Assembly: GCA_003660235.1 (NCBI GenBank)
Contig: QGON01000070.1
Span: 1 to 64,000 of the forward strand
Length of the DNA stretch: 64,000 nucleotides
DNA from: a bacterium endosymbiont of Escarpia laminata
Lineage (GTDB): Bacteria > Pseudomonadota > Gammaproteobacteria > Chromatiales > Chromatiaceae
Direction of reading: 5' to 3'
Positions 35,399-45,450 of this stretch are shown here, piece by piece. The position numbers were made by a program, and so were the translations under genes. Below the pieces are notes generated by a model, which was not told where the DNA came from, searched no databases, and saw only the letters and a list, made by a program, of their open reading frames with translations. The stretch's first letter is position 1, and every line of letters begins with the position of its first letter.

Positions 35399-37447
35399 TC
35401 AGAAATCGAAACGAATCATACCGTAGACTGAGCGTTCAACTTCGGTCTGTGTGGCAAAAGTCTCTCCCACAAATTCCGCATGATGATTCTGCAGCAGGTT
35501 CTGTCCAACCAGAGAGAGTTCCAGATCCTCCCAGGGCCGCCAGGCCAAGCGGGTATTCAGGCTGGTGTAACTCGGTATCAGTATCGGTATTTGTGCAGAG
35601 GAAAAACTGCTTGCCGCAAGCTCATCCACGTAGTAAGCCCAGAGATCCAACGACCACTCATTGGACAAATCCATGGCGGAGCGAACCGAGAGCTGATGTT
35701 TGGGACTGGATCCCTCCACGACAGGGCCAGTGACGATGTCGGTGCTATCACTGGCCGTCTCTTGCTCCACCTCGATGTAACTGTAGTTTGCCTGTAAGCG
35801 CCACCATTCGAGCAGATGCCAGTCCATCGCCAGCTCAAGACCACGGCTTGTTGCCTCCTGCTTGTTATCGAAAACTCTCTCTGTGAGAGCCACAGATTCA
35901 AAAGTTCCAAGGTTGTTGTATTGGTTGTAAAAAAGCGCAAGATCCAAGGAGAGGCGTTCAGCCGGTTGCACCCGATAGCCCAGCTCGATCGCAGTCAGCT
36001 CTTCTGCCTCAAAATCCTCATTTCCATGGATCGTAAGGATTAATGGCGGAATCGGCGGAGGTCCTATCGGGATAATTCGGGGCACGATGCTTGAGCTATC
36101 CTCCACCCGGGAAGGCGTGCGCACTGCGCGTGAAACAGAAGTCCAAAGGGTGTGGCCCTCCTTGGGTAACCAGAGCAGGCGGGCGCTGGGTTGAATCTCC
36201 AAGCCGGTATAGTCGTTATGCTCAAACTTGGAACCCAGGGTCAGGCGCAGGGTATCTGGCGCCAGTTCAATCTCATCCTGCACGAAAGTGCTAAAAAGAT
36301 CGGAGGTCTGTTCATCCGGCAACAGCGAAATTGGAAAGGTGTTGTCGAACTTATCCTTGATGCGACGGAAACCCAGCCCCCATACGATGTCATGCCCTTC
36401 CAGAGGATTGAACTGGTGCTGAAAATCAATATCCAGGGTATCGTGACGCTGTCCCAGAATCGCCTCTTTGCGCTCATTGTGGTCGTAATAGACCTGCAGC
36501 GTGGTAGATGAGTATTCAGATAAACGCTGTTCCCACCGCCCCAGCAGATTCCAGCCGGAAGCCTCAATGTTATCCGCCACATTCGAATCGCTGTAGGGAG
36601 GACTGTTGGCTGGGTCTGAGGGATCCTGGGTGACGCCCTGAAGAATCTGATTCTCATCCGTCTCGTAGATATCCCCCTGCAGGGTCCATTGGTTTGATGC
36701 ATTCAAAACACCATCCACCCGGAAACCGGCACGCAAGGAGTTCCAGTCATCTCCGGCCTGTTCATCCAGCGATGGAGCGAAGCTGCTGTCCCGATCATTG
36801 TATTTAAGATAAATCCTGCCGAAGGTCTGCTCGCCCAACTCCGCGCCGTAACGCAGACTGGTAAAGGCTTTCTCCTCGTTGCCGGCGCCCGCCACCACAA
36901 GTCCACCCTGGGTCTCAGAGGCCTGTTTGGTGATGATATTGATCACGCCATTGACCGCGTTGGCGCCCCAGACCGTGGCGCCTGGGCCACGAATCACCTC
37001 GATACGGTCGATATCTTCCAACACAGTGTCCTGAACCTCCCAGTAGACGCCGGAGTAGGAAGGGGCATAGACACTGCGTCCGTCAATCAATACCAGCAGC
37101 TTGTTGGCGAACTGGGCATTGAATCCACGACTGGAGATTGCCCATTTGTTGCTGTCCATCTTCGTCACCTGGATACCCGGCGCCAGACGCAATGCCTCGG
37201 GAATACTGGTAACGCCGGATCGACGGATGTCATCCTGGGTAATCACGTATGCCGCAGCGGCTACCTCATTGAGCCGCTGTTTCTTTTTGGAAACAGAGGT
37301 CACCTCCATTGACAGCAGATCCTCCAGTCCCAGATCCAGGTAATCATCCACCGATTCTTCAGCTAAAACCGGCGTGGAGAGCAGCGCCGCTGAGATAAGG
37401 GCGATTAGGCACAATGGGGATTTGCAATAAATCATCGTCGTTTTCAT
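35399..37447 (-). CDS. TonB-dependent receptor (copy 2)
   Basis: I start at ATG 37447 (MKTTMIYCKSPLCLIALISA), a signal peptide ending near VLAEESV. The track's 37618 start runs 57 codons into the upstream gene. The product is about 682 aa with an N-terminal plug (LEDLLSMEVTSVSKKKQRLN, QDDIRRSGVTSIPEALRLAP, GVYWEVQDTVLEDIDRIEVI, RGPGATVWGANAVNGVINII) and a C-terminal beta-barrel ending in YGMIRFDF. Such receptors import siderophores, vitamin B12, sugars or other ligands through the outer membrane. It is closely similar to the neighbouring 39507 gene. The ligand is not predictable. Position directly upstream of yfiR suggests a sensing role. Confidence 0.92.
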   Translation of the reverse strand: MKTTMIYCKSPLCLIALISAALLSTPVLAEESVDDYLDLGLEDLLSMEVTSVSKKKQRLNEVAAAAYVITQDDIRRSGVTSIPEALRLAPGIQVTKMDSNKWAISSRGFNAQFANKLLVLIDGRSVYAPSYSGVYWEVQDTVLEDIDRIEVIRGPGATVWGANAVNGVINIITKQASETQGGLVVAGAGNEEKAFTSLRYGAELGEQTFGRIYLKYNDRDSSFAPSLDEQAGDDWNSLRAGFRVDGVLNASNQWTLQGDIYETDENQILQGVTQDPSDPANSPPYSDSNVADNIEASGWNLLGRWEQRLSEYSSTTLQVYYDHNERKEAILGQRHDTLDIDFQHQFNPLEGHDIVWGLGFRRIKDKFDNTFPISLLPDEQTSDLFSTFVQDEIELAPDTLRLTLGSKFEHNDYTGLEIQPSARLLWLPKEGHTLWTSVSRAVRTPSRVEDSSSIVPRIIPIGPPPIPPLILTIHGNEDFEAEELTAIELGYRVQPAERLSLDLALFYNQYNNLGTFESVALTERVFDNKQEATSRGLELAMDWHLLEWWRLQANYSYIEVEQETASDSTDIVTGPVVEGSSPKHQLSVRSAMDLSNEWSLDLWAYYVDELAASSFSSAQIPILIPSYTSLNTRLAWRPWEDLELSLVGQNLLQNHHAEFVGETFATQTEVERSVYGMIRFDF

Positions 37448-37473
37448 TACACTTTTTCCAGCGTTGAGCGCAT

Positions 37474-39507
37474 TCAGAAATTCACGCGAACCAGCCCGTA
37501 GGCCGAGCGTTCCACCTCGGTTTGAATCAGGAGATATTCTCCAGTGAACTCCGGGTGATGGTTGTCCAGCAGATTTTGCCCGACCAGTGAGAGTTCCAGG
37601 TTTTTCTGTGGACGCCATGCGAGCCGGGCATTCAGGCTGGTGTATTCCTCGACTGGGATATCCACTGTAGAAGCGGGGCTTTTGAGCTCGTCCACATAGT
37701 AGGCCCAGAGATCCAACGACACGTTGTTGCTCAGATCCATCATGGAACGCAGCGAGAACTGGTGTTTTGGGCTGCCACCGCTACCTAAGATGCCGCCGGC
37801 AAAGTCGGAGACTTCGATAAAACTGTAGTTGGACTGCAATCGCCACCATTCCAGCGCTCGCCAGTCCACGACCAACTCCATGCCATAGCTGTGGGCCGAG
37901 ATGTTGTTGTCATACTGGAGATCGGCGAGAGGATTCAACGGATCTAAGCTTTGGAAGTTCTGGATGTTGTCGTAGTCGTTGTAAAACAGCGCCAGATCGA
38001 AGGAGAGATTCTCCCTGGGCTGGATTCGATAGCCGGTCTCATAAGCCAGGAGCACTTCCGATTCGAAGGCCTCGTTGCCTATCGTGTGGATCTCAGCAGG
38101 GGGGAATGGGGGCGGAAGCGGCACAATGAAGGCAATGTTCATTGAGCCATATTCAACACTGGAGGGGGTTCTTACCGCTCGGGAGACCGACCCCCACAGG
38201 GTAGTGCGATCATCAGGCAGCCAGGCCATGCGGGCGTTGGGCTGTACTTCATAGCCGGTGAAATCGTTATGTTCAAACTTGGACCCCAGAGTCAGGCGCA
38301 GGGTTTGCGGCAGCAGTTCGATCTCATCCTGCACAAAGGCACTGTAGAGATTCAAACTGTTGGGATAGATAGCGACCATGTAGGTGTTGTCGAACGCCTC
38401 TTCGATATGGCGATAGCCCAGACCCCAGATGATATCGTGGCTCTCAAATGCCCTGAACTGATGCTGGAAGTCCAGGTCGAGGGTATCGTGGCTCTGTTTG
38501 ATAAACCCCTCTGAGCGTTCGGTATGGTCGTAATAGAGCTGTAGTGCGGTGCTGGCCTGTTCGGAGAGTTGGTGGTTCCATTTACCCATCAGGTTCCAGC
38601 CGGAAGAGTCGACCTTGTCCGGTCTGTTCGCCGCCAGAAAGGTGGGGGCGAACACGGCATTGGCAGGGTCGCTGGGGTCCATCCAGAAATTAACCTTCTG
38701 ATTCTCATCGGCATCGTAGAGATCCCCCTGAAGGCTCCAGCTGTCGATCTCAGTGAGCTGGCCATCAACGCGAAAACCACCCCGCAGGCTTTTCCAGTCA
38801 TCCCCGGCGTCACCGTACAGATCGGAAGCATAGGATTGGTCCCGATCATTGTATTTGAGGTAGAAACGGGCATGGGTATCCGACGCCACTTCAGCGCCAT
38901 AACGCAGGCTGGCGAAAGACTTCTCCTCATTTCCCGCACCGGCCACCAGCAAGCCGCCATGGGTCTCTCCCGCATGCCTGGTAATGATATTGATCACACC
39001 ATTGACCGCATTGGCGCCCCACACCGCCGCACCGGGACCACGAATCACCTCAATGCGATCGATATCTTCCAGCAGGGTGTCCTGGGCATCCCAGTAAACC
39101 CCGGAAAAAGTTGGCGAGTAAACCGATCGGCCATCGATCATCACCAACAGTTTGTTGGCGAATTGACCGGTGAACCCACGACTGCTGATGGCCCATTTAT
39201 TGGCGTCGATCCGGCCCACCTGGATACCCGGCGCCAGTCTTAGCGCCTCGGGAATACTGGTGACGCCGGAGCGGCGGATATCCTCTTTTGAAATGACAAA
39301 AACCGCTGCGGCCACCTCGTTGAGTCGCTGTCTTTTCTTGGAGACCGAGGTGACCTCCATGGACAGCAGATCTTCCAGATCCAGTTCCAAATAGGACTCC
39401 AGCGATTCTTCAGCTGAGATCGCACCGGATAGCAGAACGGATGATAAAAGAGTGGACAGGAGCAGTTGGCGTTCGCCACAAAACATCGACATTTTCAAAA
39501 CACTCAT
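37474..39507 (-). CDS. TonB-dependent receptor (copy 1)
   Basis: This 677-aa outer-membrane receptor opens with MSVLKMSMFCGERQLLLSTL and a hydrophobic signal (SVLLSGAISAEE). The plug contains LEDLLSMEVTSVSKKRQRLN, KEDIRRSGVTSIPEALRLAP, GVYWDAQDTLLEDIDRIEVI and RGPGAAVWGANAVNGVINII, nearly the same as copy 2. The barrel ends in YGLVRVNF. It is the first gene of the operon; a strong sigma-28-like promoter lies 68 bases upstream. Copy 2 follows after about 26 bases. The extracellular loops differ between copies (e.g. WMDPSDPANAVFAPTF versus GVTQDPSDPANSPPYSDS), suggesting different ligands. Confidence 0.93.
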   Translation of the reverse strand: MSVLKMSMFCGERQLLLSTLLSSVLLSGAISAEESLESYLELDLEDLLSMEVTSVSKKRQRLNEVAAAVFVISKEDIRRSGVTSIPEALRLAPGIQVGRIDANKWAISSRGFTGQFANKLLVMIDGRSVYSPTFSGVYWDAQDTLLEDIDRIEVIRGPGAAVWGANAVNGVINIITRHAGETHGGLLVAGAGNEEKSFASLRYGAEVASDTHARFYLKYNDRDQSYASDLYGDAGDDWKSLRGGFRVDGQLTEIDSWSLQGDLYDADENQKVNFWMDPSDPANAVFAPTFLAANRPDKVDSSGWNLMGKWNHQLSEQASTALQLYYDHTERSEGFIKQSHDTLDLDFQHQFRAFESHDIIWGLGYRHIEEAFDNTYMVAIYPNSLNLYSAFVQDEIELLPQTLRLTLGSKFEHNDFTGYEVQPNARMAWLPDDRTTLWGSVSRAVRTPSSVEYGSMNIAFIVPLPPPFPPAEIHTIGNEAFESEVLLAYETGYRIQPRENLSFDLALFYNDYDNIQNFQSLDPLNPLADLQYDNNISAHSYGMELVVDWRALEWWRLQSNYSFIEVSDFAGGILGSGGSPKHQFSLRSMMDLSNNVSLDLWAYYVDELKSPASTVDIPVEEYTSLNARLAWRPQKNLELSLVGQNLLDNHHPEFTGEYLLIQTEVERSAYGLVRVNF

Positions 39508-39574
39508 TGCGGAGTTCTTTTCCAGCAGGCCTGAACAGGCGTAACTGATTGCTCAGGGCATCAATCACCTTGTT

Positions 39575-39601
39575 CTATCGGCTGAGTGCAGAATTTCTTT
39601 A
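39575..39601 (-). promoter_or_regulatory. Sigma-28-like promoter for the TonB-YfiR-c-di-GMP operon
   Basis: Minus strand TAAAGAAA, 11 bases, GCCGATAG: 6/8 and 7/8 to the FliA consensus with the exact spacer. It lies 68 bases before the first TonB receptor start. This would place the outer-membrane receptor and c-di-GMP operon in the late flagellar regulon. Confidence 0.65.
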
Positions 39602-39642
39602 CAAACAAGCTACCCCGCTACAAACAGGCGAAGTTGTTTATG

Positions 39643-39663
39643 TTGGTGCGCATAGCGCACCAA
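39643..39663. repeat. Compact hairpin after flgL
   Basis: TTGGTGCGC and GCGCACCAA around ATA: a nine-bp stem with a three-base loop, four bases beyond the flgL stop. No T-run, so it is a stabilising or weak terminator hairpin. Confidence 0.55.
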
Positions 39664-39666
39664 ACG

Positions 39667-40584
39667 CTATAGGTAGTTGAACAGAGACAATCCCTGGAGC
39701 TTGACGAAGGATTGCTGGGCCGCCTGCAATACCAGCAACTGTTGCTGATAGCGGCTCAGGGCTTCGGCCATATCCAGATCCTCCACCTCAGACTGCGCAG
39801 TCTTCATGGTTAACAGGAAATCCTCATTGACCGTGGACTGCTCAGCTATCGCGTTCAGTCGCGTACCGGCTGATGCGCGAAAATTTGTGGTGTGCACCAA
39901 CCCGACCTGAACATCGTCCAACAATGCAGTATTGGGCGCATCCGCCTCCAGCCCGGCGGCGATCTGGTGCACTGTCTCGAACAGATTGCGCTTGACCGGG
40001 AGAGGGGGTGCGGTGCTCGTATCGAGGTTCATGAAAACATCGAAACCGTTGTCCCTGTCCTGAATCCGGCGATCGGCGGCTATCTGCAACTGGCGCGATC
40101 CCATATCACCACTGTAAACAAAAGTCCCATCGACCGGATTGCTGAAAGGGGGCTGATCTGCAGCGTAACCTGCAAAGATATACTCGCCGTTGCTGTCCTT
40201 GGTGTTGGCCAGAGAGAGCAGTCCCTCGTTGAGTTGACGGACCTCTGCGGCGATATCCCGGCGCTGATCGCCGGTAAGTGTGTCGGTCTGGCCCTGGATC
40301 GCCAGTTCGTGAACCCGGTGCAGGATATTCCCCACGCTTGCCAACGCCGTCTCTTCCAACTCAAGACGGGCACGGGCACGGTCTGCATTGTCCTGGTATT
40401 GATCAACCCGGCTGATAGAGCTCTTCAGATCTAGCAGATACGCAGAGCCGGCAGGATCGTCTTTGGGACTGAGGATACGTTTTCCGGATGAGATCTGATC
40501 CTGGGTATGACTCAGTTTAGTCTGCTGCTCCAGCATGCTGCTGATGCCTTTTTCAAACAGCATGTTGGTGGAGATGCGTAACAT
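39667..40584 (-). CDS. flgL: Flagellar hook-filament junction protein FlgL (HAP3)
   Basis: This 305-aa protein has the flagellin-like N-terminus (MLRISTNMLFEKGISSMLEQ, SGKRILSPKDDPAGSAYLLD) and C-terminus (EDLDMAEALSRYQQQLLVLQ) of FlgL. FlgL forms the junction between hook and filament together with FlgK. It lies five bases after flgK and is the last gene of flgGHIJKL. Confidence 0.95.
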   Translation of the reverse strand: MLRISTNMLFEKGISSMLEQQTKLSHTQDQISSGKRILSPKDDPAGSAYLLDLKSSISRVDQYQDNADRARARLELEETALASVGNILHRVHELAIQGQTDTLTGDQRRDIAAEVRQLNEGLLSLANTKDSNGEYIFAGYAADQPPFSNPVDGTFVYSGDMGSRQLQIAADRRIQDRDNGFDVFMNLDTSTAPPLPVKRNLFETVHQIAAGLEADAPNTALLDDVQVGLVHTTNFRASAGTRLNAIAEQSTVNEDFLLTMKTAQSEVEDLDMAEALSRYQQQLLVLQAAQQSFVKLQGLSLFNYL

Positions 40585-40589
40585 ATCAA

Positions 40590-42584
40590 TTACCTCCTGA
40601 CTGCGCTGAGCAGGGTATCGAAAAGGCTGGAGGCCACAGATATCACCTGAGCCGATGCCTGATAGGCCTGCTGGAACTGCACCAGCTTGGCCGCCTCTTC
40701 ATCGAGATTGACCCCGGACATTTCATCCAGCGCCGCCTTGCTTCGCTCCAGCAATCCCTCCTGGGCAGCCAGATTCATCTCAGCGTGGTGTGTTTTTGCC
40801 CCCAGGTCGGAGACCATCTGGGAATAGGCCTCCCCGAAGGTTGCGGTGCCGCCAAACAGGGTATCCATCCCCTGAAGACCCGCCATCGTCAATGCATTGC
40901 GATTGTCACTCTTACCGTTGGTGTTGTTGCCTACAGTGAACTGATCCCCCACTACCGGCGTACCGGAGATGGAAAAGGAGATGCCGCCAAAGGCATCGAA
41001 TTGGCCAACCTTGGCCGTCACCGGAAAAGACTTGCCGGTACTTTCGGTGGCCGGGTCATAGAGGATGTAATCATTGGGTGCGCCCACTGGCCCGTTGGCA
41101 ACGGTAAAACCTGGATTGCCCGCACCATCCGCATCAGCGACAAAAGTAAACTGCATCGCTGCACCGTAAGGCAGTCCATTCGTATTCGAAACCACCGGCT
41201 GGCTCATCACCGCATCACCACTGTTGGCAGGGTTGCCGTTGGCATCGGTAAGCGGCCGGCTCGACAGGCGGCTGGCGGCTGCCAGTTTATCCGTATCGTG
41301 AAGCAACAGATCAAAACCGTCCGCGCCGTCGCGGGTGGGACGTATCTGAAAACTGTCACCTACCGCAACACCTGCCGAATCAATGCTCAACGAGAATCCA
41401 TCCTGTGCATAGGTAAAGGGCGAAGCGCCTCCGGTGTTGATGCTGAACGTCTGATTATCGGATTGGCGCGTCAGAGTGTAGGTATTCAGCGCCGTGTATT
41501 GCAGCGTGTAATCGCTGGCAGTCAGATCTCCCACATTGGTATAGGTGGCGGTCACCGCACCACCCGCATTGTTGGCGTTGGGCAGAATATCGACGCTGCC
41601 CAGGGAAAATATGTCGGCACCGGCCAATCCATCCAGATCAAGCCCCAGCGCGTGCTGGCTGTTCAATTCGTCTGCGATACCCAGTGCAACAAGCCCCAGA
41701 TGATTCTGGGCCGGGTCAAGAATGTCGTCGCGAAAACCGAGCAGACCACCCAGTTGACCGCCGGTAATATGGTCGGTAACCACTTGGGTACCGTAAACAG
41801 TGGTAAACGCCAGATCCCGCTGGTCCGGGTCACCATTGTTGTTCTGGGTTGACAGCGTCGCCGCCTGAGTATCCATCACCAGCGCCTGTCCCTTGCCGAT
41901 AAAGACATTCATGGAACCGTTACGCTGTTCGAGTACCTGTATGTCGACCAGTTTAGATAACTCATCGAGCATCTGATCACGCTGATCCAGCAGATCATTC
42001 GGCAGCGCTGAGAGTCCACTGTTGGAGGCGTTTGCCACCTGCACATTGAGTTCTGCGATGGATGTAGCCAGGCGATTGACCTCATCGACCGCAAAATCGA
42101 GTTGATCGTTCAGGCGGCTGCGCACCGCTTCGATCTCGCCATCGATATAGTGAAACCGATCCACCAGTGATTCAGCTTCCGCCAATACCAGTTGGCGTGC
42201 CGGGACTGCTGAAGGATCATCAGCCAGCCCCTGGACGGCATTAAAAAAGTCCTGCATGGCCGGTCCCATACCGAGTGCCGAATCGGCCACCAGATTGTCC
42301 AGTCGCAGGGCGGAGTTGTAGTAGACATCGAGTTCTTCAGTGGCGGACTGACTGCGCCTGACCGAAGTGGAGAGAAAGTTGTCGTACTGACGGTCGATAC
42401 CGGCCAGCTGGACACCTGAACCGTTCCACCCGGTTGTGTTATAGCCGGTATTACGGGTCGCAAAGTCCACCTGCTGACGGCTGTAGCCCTCAGTGTTGAC
42501 GTTGGCGATGTTGTGGCCAACGGTATTCAACGCCTGCTGATTACTCAGCAGGGCAGAAACACCAATCGACAGAATACCGCTCAT
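40590..42584 (-). CDS. flgK: Flagellar hook-associated protein FlgK (HAP1)
   Basis: This 664-aa protein has the FlgK start (MSGILSIGVSALLSNQQALN, TVGHNIANVNTEGYSRQQVD) with the flg_bb_rod N-terminal motif, a long variable core and the conserved C-terminal ending (MSGVNLDEEAAKLVQFQQAY, QASAQVISVASSLFDTLLSA). FlgK sits first at the hook tip. It is somewhat larger than enteric FlgK (about 550 aa). The extra length is in the Ala/Gly/Asn-rich middle. Directly upstream is flgJ. Confidence 0.95.
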   Translation of the reverse strand: MSGILSIGVSALLSNQQALNTVGHNIANVNTEGYSRQQVDFATRNTGYNTTGWNGSGVQLAGIDRQYDNFLSTSVRRSQSATEELDVYYNSALRLDNLVADSALGMGPAMQDFFNAVQGLADDPSAVPARQLVLAEAESLVDRFHYIDGEIEAVRSRLNDQLDFAVDEVNRLATSIAELNVQVANASNSGLSALPNDLLDQRDQMLDELSKLVDIQVLEQRNGSMNVFIGKGQALVMDTQAATLSTQNNNGDPDQRDLAFTTVYGTQVVTDHITGGQLGGLLGFRDDILDPAQNHLGLVALGIADELNSQHALGLDLDGLAGADIFSLGSVDILPNANNAGGAVTATYTNVGDLTASDYTLQYTALNTYTLTRQSDNQTFSINTGGASPFTYAQDGFSLSIDSAGVAVGDSFQIRPTRDGADGFDLLLHDTDKLAAASRLSSRPLTDANGNPANSGDAVMSQPVVSNTNGLPYGAAMQFTFVADADGAGNPGFTVANGPVGAPNDYILYDPATESTGKSFPVTAKVGQFDAFGGISFSISGTPVVGDQFTVGNNTNGKSDNRNALTMAGLQGMDTLFGGTATFGEAYSQMVSDLGAKTHHAEMNLAAQEGLLERSKAALDEMSGVNLDEEAAKLVQFQQAYQASAQVISVASSLFDTLLSAVRR

Positions 42585-42633
42585 CTCATTAACCTCTCAT
42601 CCGCCGGAATTCCGCACGGAAACACTCGAAACC

Positions 42634-43578
42634 TTATATCGGCTTGTGAACTGACTCCTTGAGTCCCGCCACCGCCTGCTTCATCTCGCTACCCTGCATC
42701 ACCCGCATGATCTTCTCGGCATAAGCCGGATCTGTGGCATAACCCGCCTGCTGCAGCGCACCGAAATAGGCTTGGCTATCGTGGGTATTCCCCAACGCCT
42801 CCGCATAACGGGGGCTTTCCCGCAGAAAGGCCACATAATCCTGAAAACTCTCATCAAAGGAGTCATAGGCACGAAATGACTCGCGGCGTTTTACCGCTAC
42901 GCCATCGACATACTCCAGGGTCTCGACCCTGACCCGGTCACCGTCCCAGCGCTGATCCGCCTTGATACCAAAAAGATTGTGGCTGCTGCGGCCATCGCCA
43001 GCCTGCATCACATGACCTCCCCAGCCCGACTCCAATGCCGCCTGGGCCAGCAGGGCCTGCGGCGCCAGCCCCAGTGAGGCCGCTGCATCCGCCGCCGGTT
43101 GCCACAAACCCTGCACGAAGGTTTCTGGAGAATCGATATCGCTGGCAATTTCCGGGGTTGCTGGGGTCTGCTGCAACTCAACCGGCGACGGGGCAAGGGA
43201 CTTCAGCTGCTGCAAAGGTACTGCAGCCACGGTCGTCCTGTTGCGATAGAGATCGAGGCCGAAAGCGGCCTCTCCCTGCGCCTGCGCCGGGGCGCCTAAC
43301 TGCCGCTTGAGCATTTTACCGATCCCCAGCCCACCACTCTCTGCCATATGCACCGAGAGTTGCTGGTCATACATCTCCTGATAAAATTTAGTGCGCTCAC
43401 TGTCGAACAGCCCATCGCCAAAGCTGGCCTGCCGCATCTGCTTCACCATCATCTGCACAAACAGGGATTCAAACTGACTCGCCACTTTGTCCAGAGAGCC
43501 AGCCTGGTCCTGCCGGGCCTGATGTTTCAGATCAGCCAATCCCTGAAAATCGGTGTAGATGCTGGGGTTCACCTGCAT
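42634..43578 (-). CDS. flgJ: FlgJ rod-cap and peptidoglycan hydrolase
   Basis: This 314-aa bifunctional protein. The N-terminal rod-binding domain (DKVASQFESLFVQMMVKQMR, FYQEMYDQQLSVHMAESGG) chaperones rod assembly. The C-terminal glucosaminidase/muramidase domain (LLAQAALESGWGGHVMQAGD, NLFGIKADQRWDGDRVRVET, FRAYDSFDESFQDYVAFLRE) locally opens the wall. The catalytic Glu in ALESGWG is present. The full two-domain form is found in beta- and gammaproteobacteria. It is two bases from flgI. Confidence 0.95.
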   Translation of the reverse strand: MQVNPSIYTDFQGLADLKHQARQDQAGSLDKVASQFESLFVQMMVKQMRQASFGDGLFDSERTKFYQEMYDQQLSVHMAESGGLGIGKMLKRQLGAPAQAQGEAAFGLDLYRNRTTVAAVPLQQLKSLAPSPVELQQTPATPEIASDIDSPETFVQGLWQPAADAAASLGLAPQALLAQAALESGWGGHVMQAGDGRSSHNLFGIKADQRWDGDRVRVETLEYVDGVAVKRRESFRAYDSFDESFQDYVAFLRESPRYAEALGNTHDSQAYFGALQQAGYATDPAYAEKIMRVMQGSEMKQAVAGLKESVHKPI

Positions 43579-43580
43579 GA

Positions 43581-44717
43581 TCAGATCACGATCAGTTCTG
43601 CGCGCAAGGCCCCAGCCTCTTTCAGCGCTTCAAGGATGGCCACCAGATCACTGGGGGCCGCCCCCACTTCATTGACCGCGCGCACCACCTCATCCAGAGA
43701 GACGCCGGGATCGAAGAGAAACATATGATTGGCCTCTTCCGTCACCCCCACATCACTTTGGGGGACTACCGCAGTCTGTCCCCCAGAGAAGGCACCGGGT
43801 TGGGAGACCTCGGCATTCTCGCTGATACTGACCACCAGGTTGCCGTGGGAGACGGCTGCGGGATAGACCCGTACCTGACTGTTGATCACCACGGTGCCTG
43901 TGCGGGAGTTGATGATGACCTTTGCCGGTGCACTGCCCGGTCTCACCTGCAACTCCTCCAGCATGGCGATAAAACTCACCTTCTGTCCGGGATCCATAGG
44001 GGCATTGACCCGGATCGAGGTGGCATCCAAAGGTTTTGCGGTACCGGGACCTATAGCCAGATTGATCGATTGCGCCACCCGCATCGCGGTGGTGAAATCA
44101 CCGTCATTGAGATTGAGGGTGATGCTGCGTCCCTTACCGAAATGGTTCACCACCTCGCGCTCCACCGTGGCGCCATTGGGGATACGCCCGGCACTGGGAA
44201 TATTCACCGTGACTTTCGAGCCATCCTGTCCGGAAGCGGTCAGTCCCCCCACCACCAGGTTGCCCTGTGCCAATGCATAGTTGCGGCCATCCGCACCTTT
44301 CAGCGGCGTCATCAACAGGGTACCGCCACGCAGACTCTGGGCATTACCCAGGGATGAGACCGTGATGTCGATCTCCTGACCGATCTTGCTGAAAGGAGGC
44401 AGATTGCCGTGCACGATAACTGCCGCCACATTCTTGGGTTTGATCTTGACCCCCGGCGGGATCTGCACCCCGAACTGGCTCAACATATTGCGCAGACTGT
44501 TGAGGGTATAGGGCGAATCGGTATCCTTGTCACCAGTACCATTCAATCCCACCACCAGGCCGTAGCCAATCAGCTGATTGAGGCGTACTCCCGAGATGGA
44601 GGTGAGATCCTTGATTCGTTCGGCAGCCACTGGAGTGGCAAGCAACCATGCCGCTGCTATCAACAACAGGGCTCCATTGCGAAATAAAGTGCTTTGCAGG
44701 GTCATTTTACTCACCAC
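43581..44717 (-). CDS. flgI: Flagellar P-ring protein FlgI
   Basis: This 378-aa periplasmic protein has a signal peptide ([20 protein letters not shown]) and the FlgI core: [60 protein letters not shown] and [20 protein letters not shown]. It forms the P ring in the peptidoglycan layer. It lies five bases after flgH. Confidence 0.97.
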   Translation of the reverse strand: MVSKMTLQSTLFRNGALLLIAAAWLLATPVAAERIKDLTSISGVRLNQLIGYGLVVGLNGTGDKDTDSPYTLNSLRNMLSQFGVQIPPGVKIKPKNVAAVIVHGNLPPFSKIGQEIDITVSSLGNAQSLRGGTLLMTPLKGADGRNYALAQGNLVVGGLTASGQDGSKVTVNIPSAGRIPNGATVEREVVNHFGKGRSITLNLNDGDFTTAMRVAQSINLAIGPGTAKPLDATSIRVNAPMDPGQKVSFIAMLEELQVRPGSAPAKVIINSRTGTVVINSQVRVYPAAVSHGNLVVSISENAEVSQPGAFSGGQTAVVPQSDVGVTEEANHMFLFDPGVSLDEVVRAVNEVGAAPSDLVAILEALKEAGALRAELIVI

Positions 44718-44722
44718 ATCGA

Positions 44723-45448
44723 TTAGAAGGGCATTAGTGCGCTATTGAAGAAACGCGCCAGCCAGCCCATGGAACTGGTATCCGCGAGGGCGCCGTCACC
44801 CACGTAGATAATGGTCGGGTCGGCTATGCGGGTCGACTCGACAGTATTCTCCGGCGTGATATCCATCGGGCGCACGATGCCGGAGAGGCGGATATATTCG
44901 TTTCCCTGATTGATGCCAATGCGTTTTTCGCCCCGGATCATCAGGTTGCGATTGGGCAACACCTCGACCACGGTCACTGTGATATTGCCGGTCAACGCAT
45001 TACTTTGGGATGAACTGCCCTCTCCCTTGAAGTCGTTGGCGGAAGAGGTACCGAAAGCCAATGAATTGTTATCATTGCTGGCCAACGGGATGATGCCCGG
45101 CGCGCTGAACTGCACTGTGGAGCCGAGGATCGTGGGATTGCCTATCTCATTCTTCGTACTCTTCTTGGCGTTGGTCTTGGCCGATTTATTGGCGGAGGTG
45201 GTTTCTGACAGCGTCACCGTCAAGAGATCACCGACCCGGCGCGCGCGCAAATCCTCAAACCATGAAACCTCATGGCCATTTTGAAAGATGGAGCCGTTAC
45301 CCTGGGACACAGGCGGCGGCGCCACCGGTCGCACCGGCGCATAGTTGATATCCCGCACCGGCCCTTGGGTCTGGCAACCGGAAAGCAGTAACAGACCCAG
45401 CAACAGTGGCATCAATCGAAAGAGAAGCACTTTCATCGTCTCACTCAC
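44723..45448 (-). CDS. flgH: Flagellar L-ring lipoprotein FlgH
   Basis: This 241-aa lipoprotein has lipobox LLSGC at about residue 25, so it is anchored in the outer membrane, and the FlgH core ([75 protein letters not shown]). The GTG at 45448 is the track's start; ATG four codons in (45436) is an equally good choice. It directly follows flgG. Confidence 0.96.
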   Translation of the reverse strand: MSETMKVLLFRLMPLLLGLLLLSGCQTQGPVRDINYAPVRPVAPPPVSQGNGSIFQNGHEVSWFEDLRARRVGDLLTVTLSETTSANKSAKTNAKKSTKNEIGNPTILGSTVQFSAPGIIPLASNDNNSLAFGTSSANDFKGEGSSSQSNALTGNITVTVVEVLPNRNLMIRGEKRIGINQGNEYIRLSGIVRPMDITPENTVESTRIADPTIIYVGDGALADTSSMGWLARFFNSALMPF

Positions 45449-45450
45449 CC

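Noticed and set aside
40785-41852. 355-aa plus-strand ORF inside flgK
   Set aside because: Opposite the clearly coding flgK; no recognisable domains.
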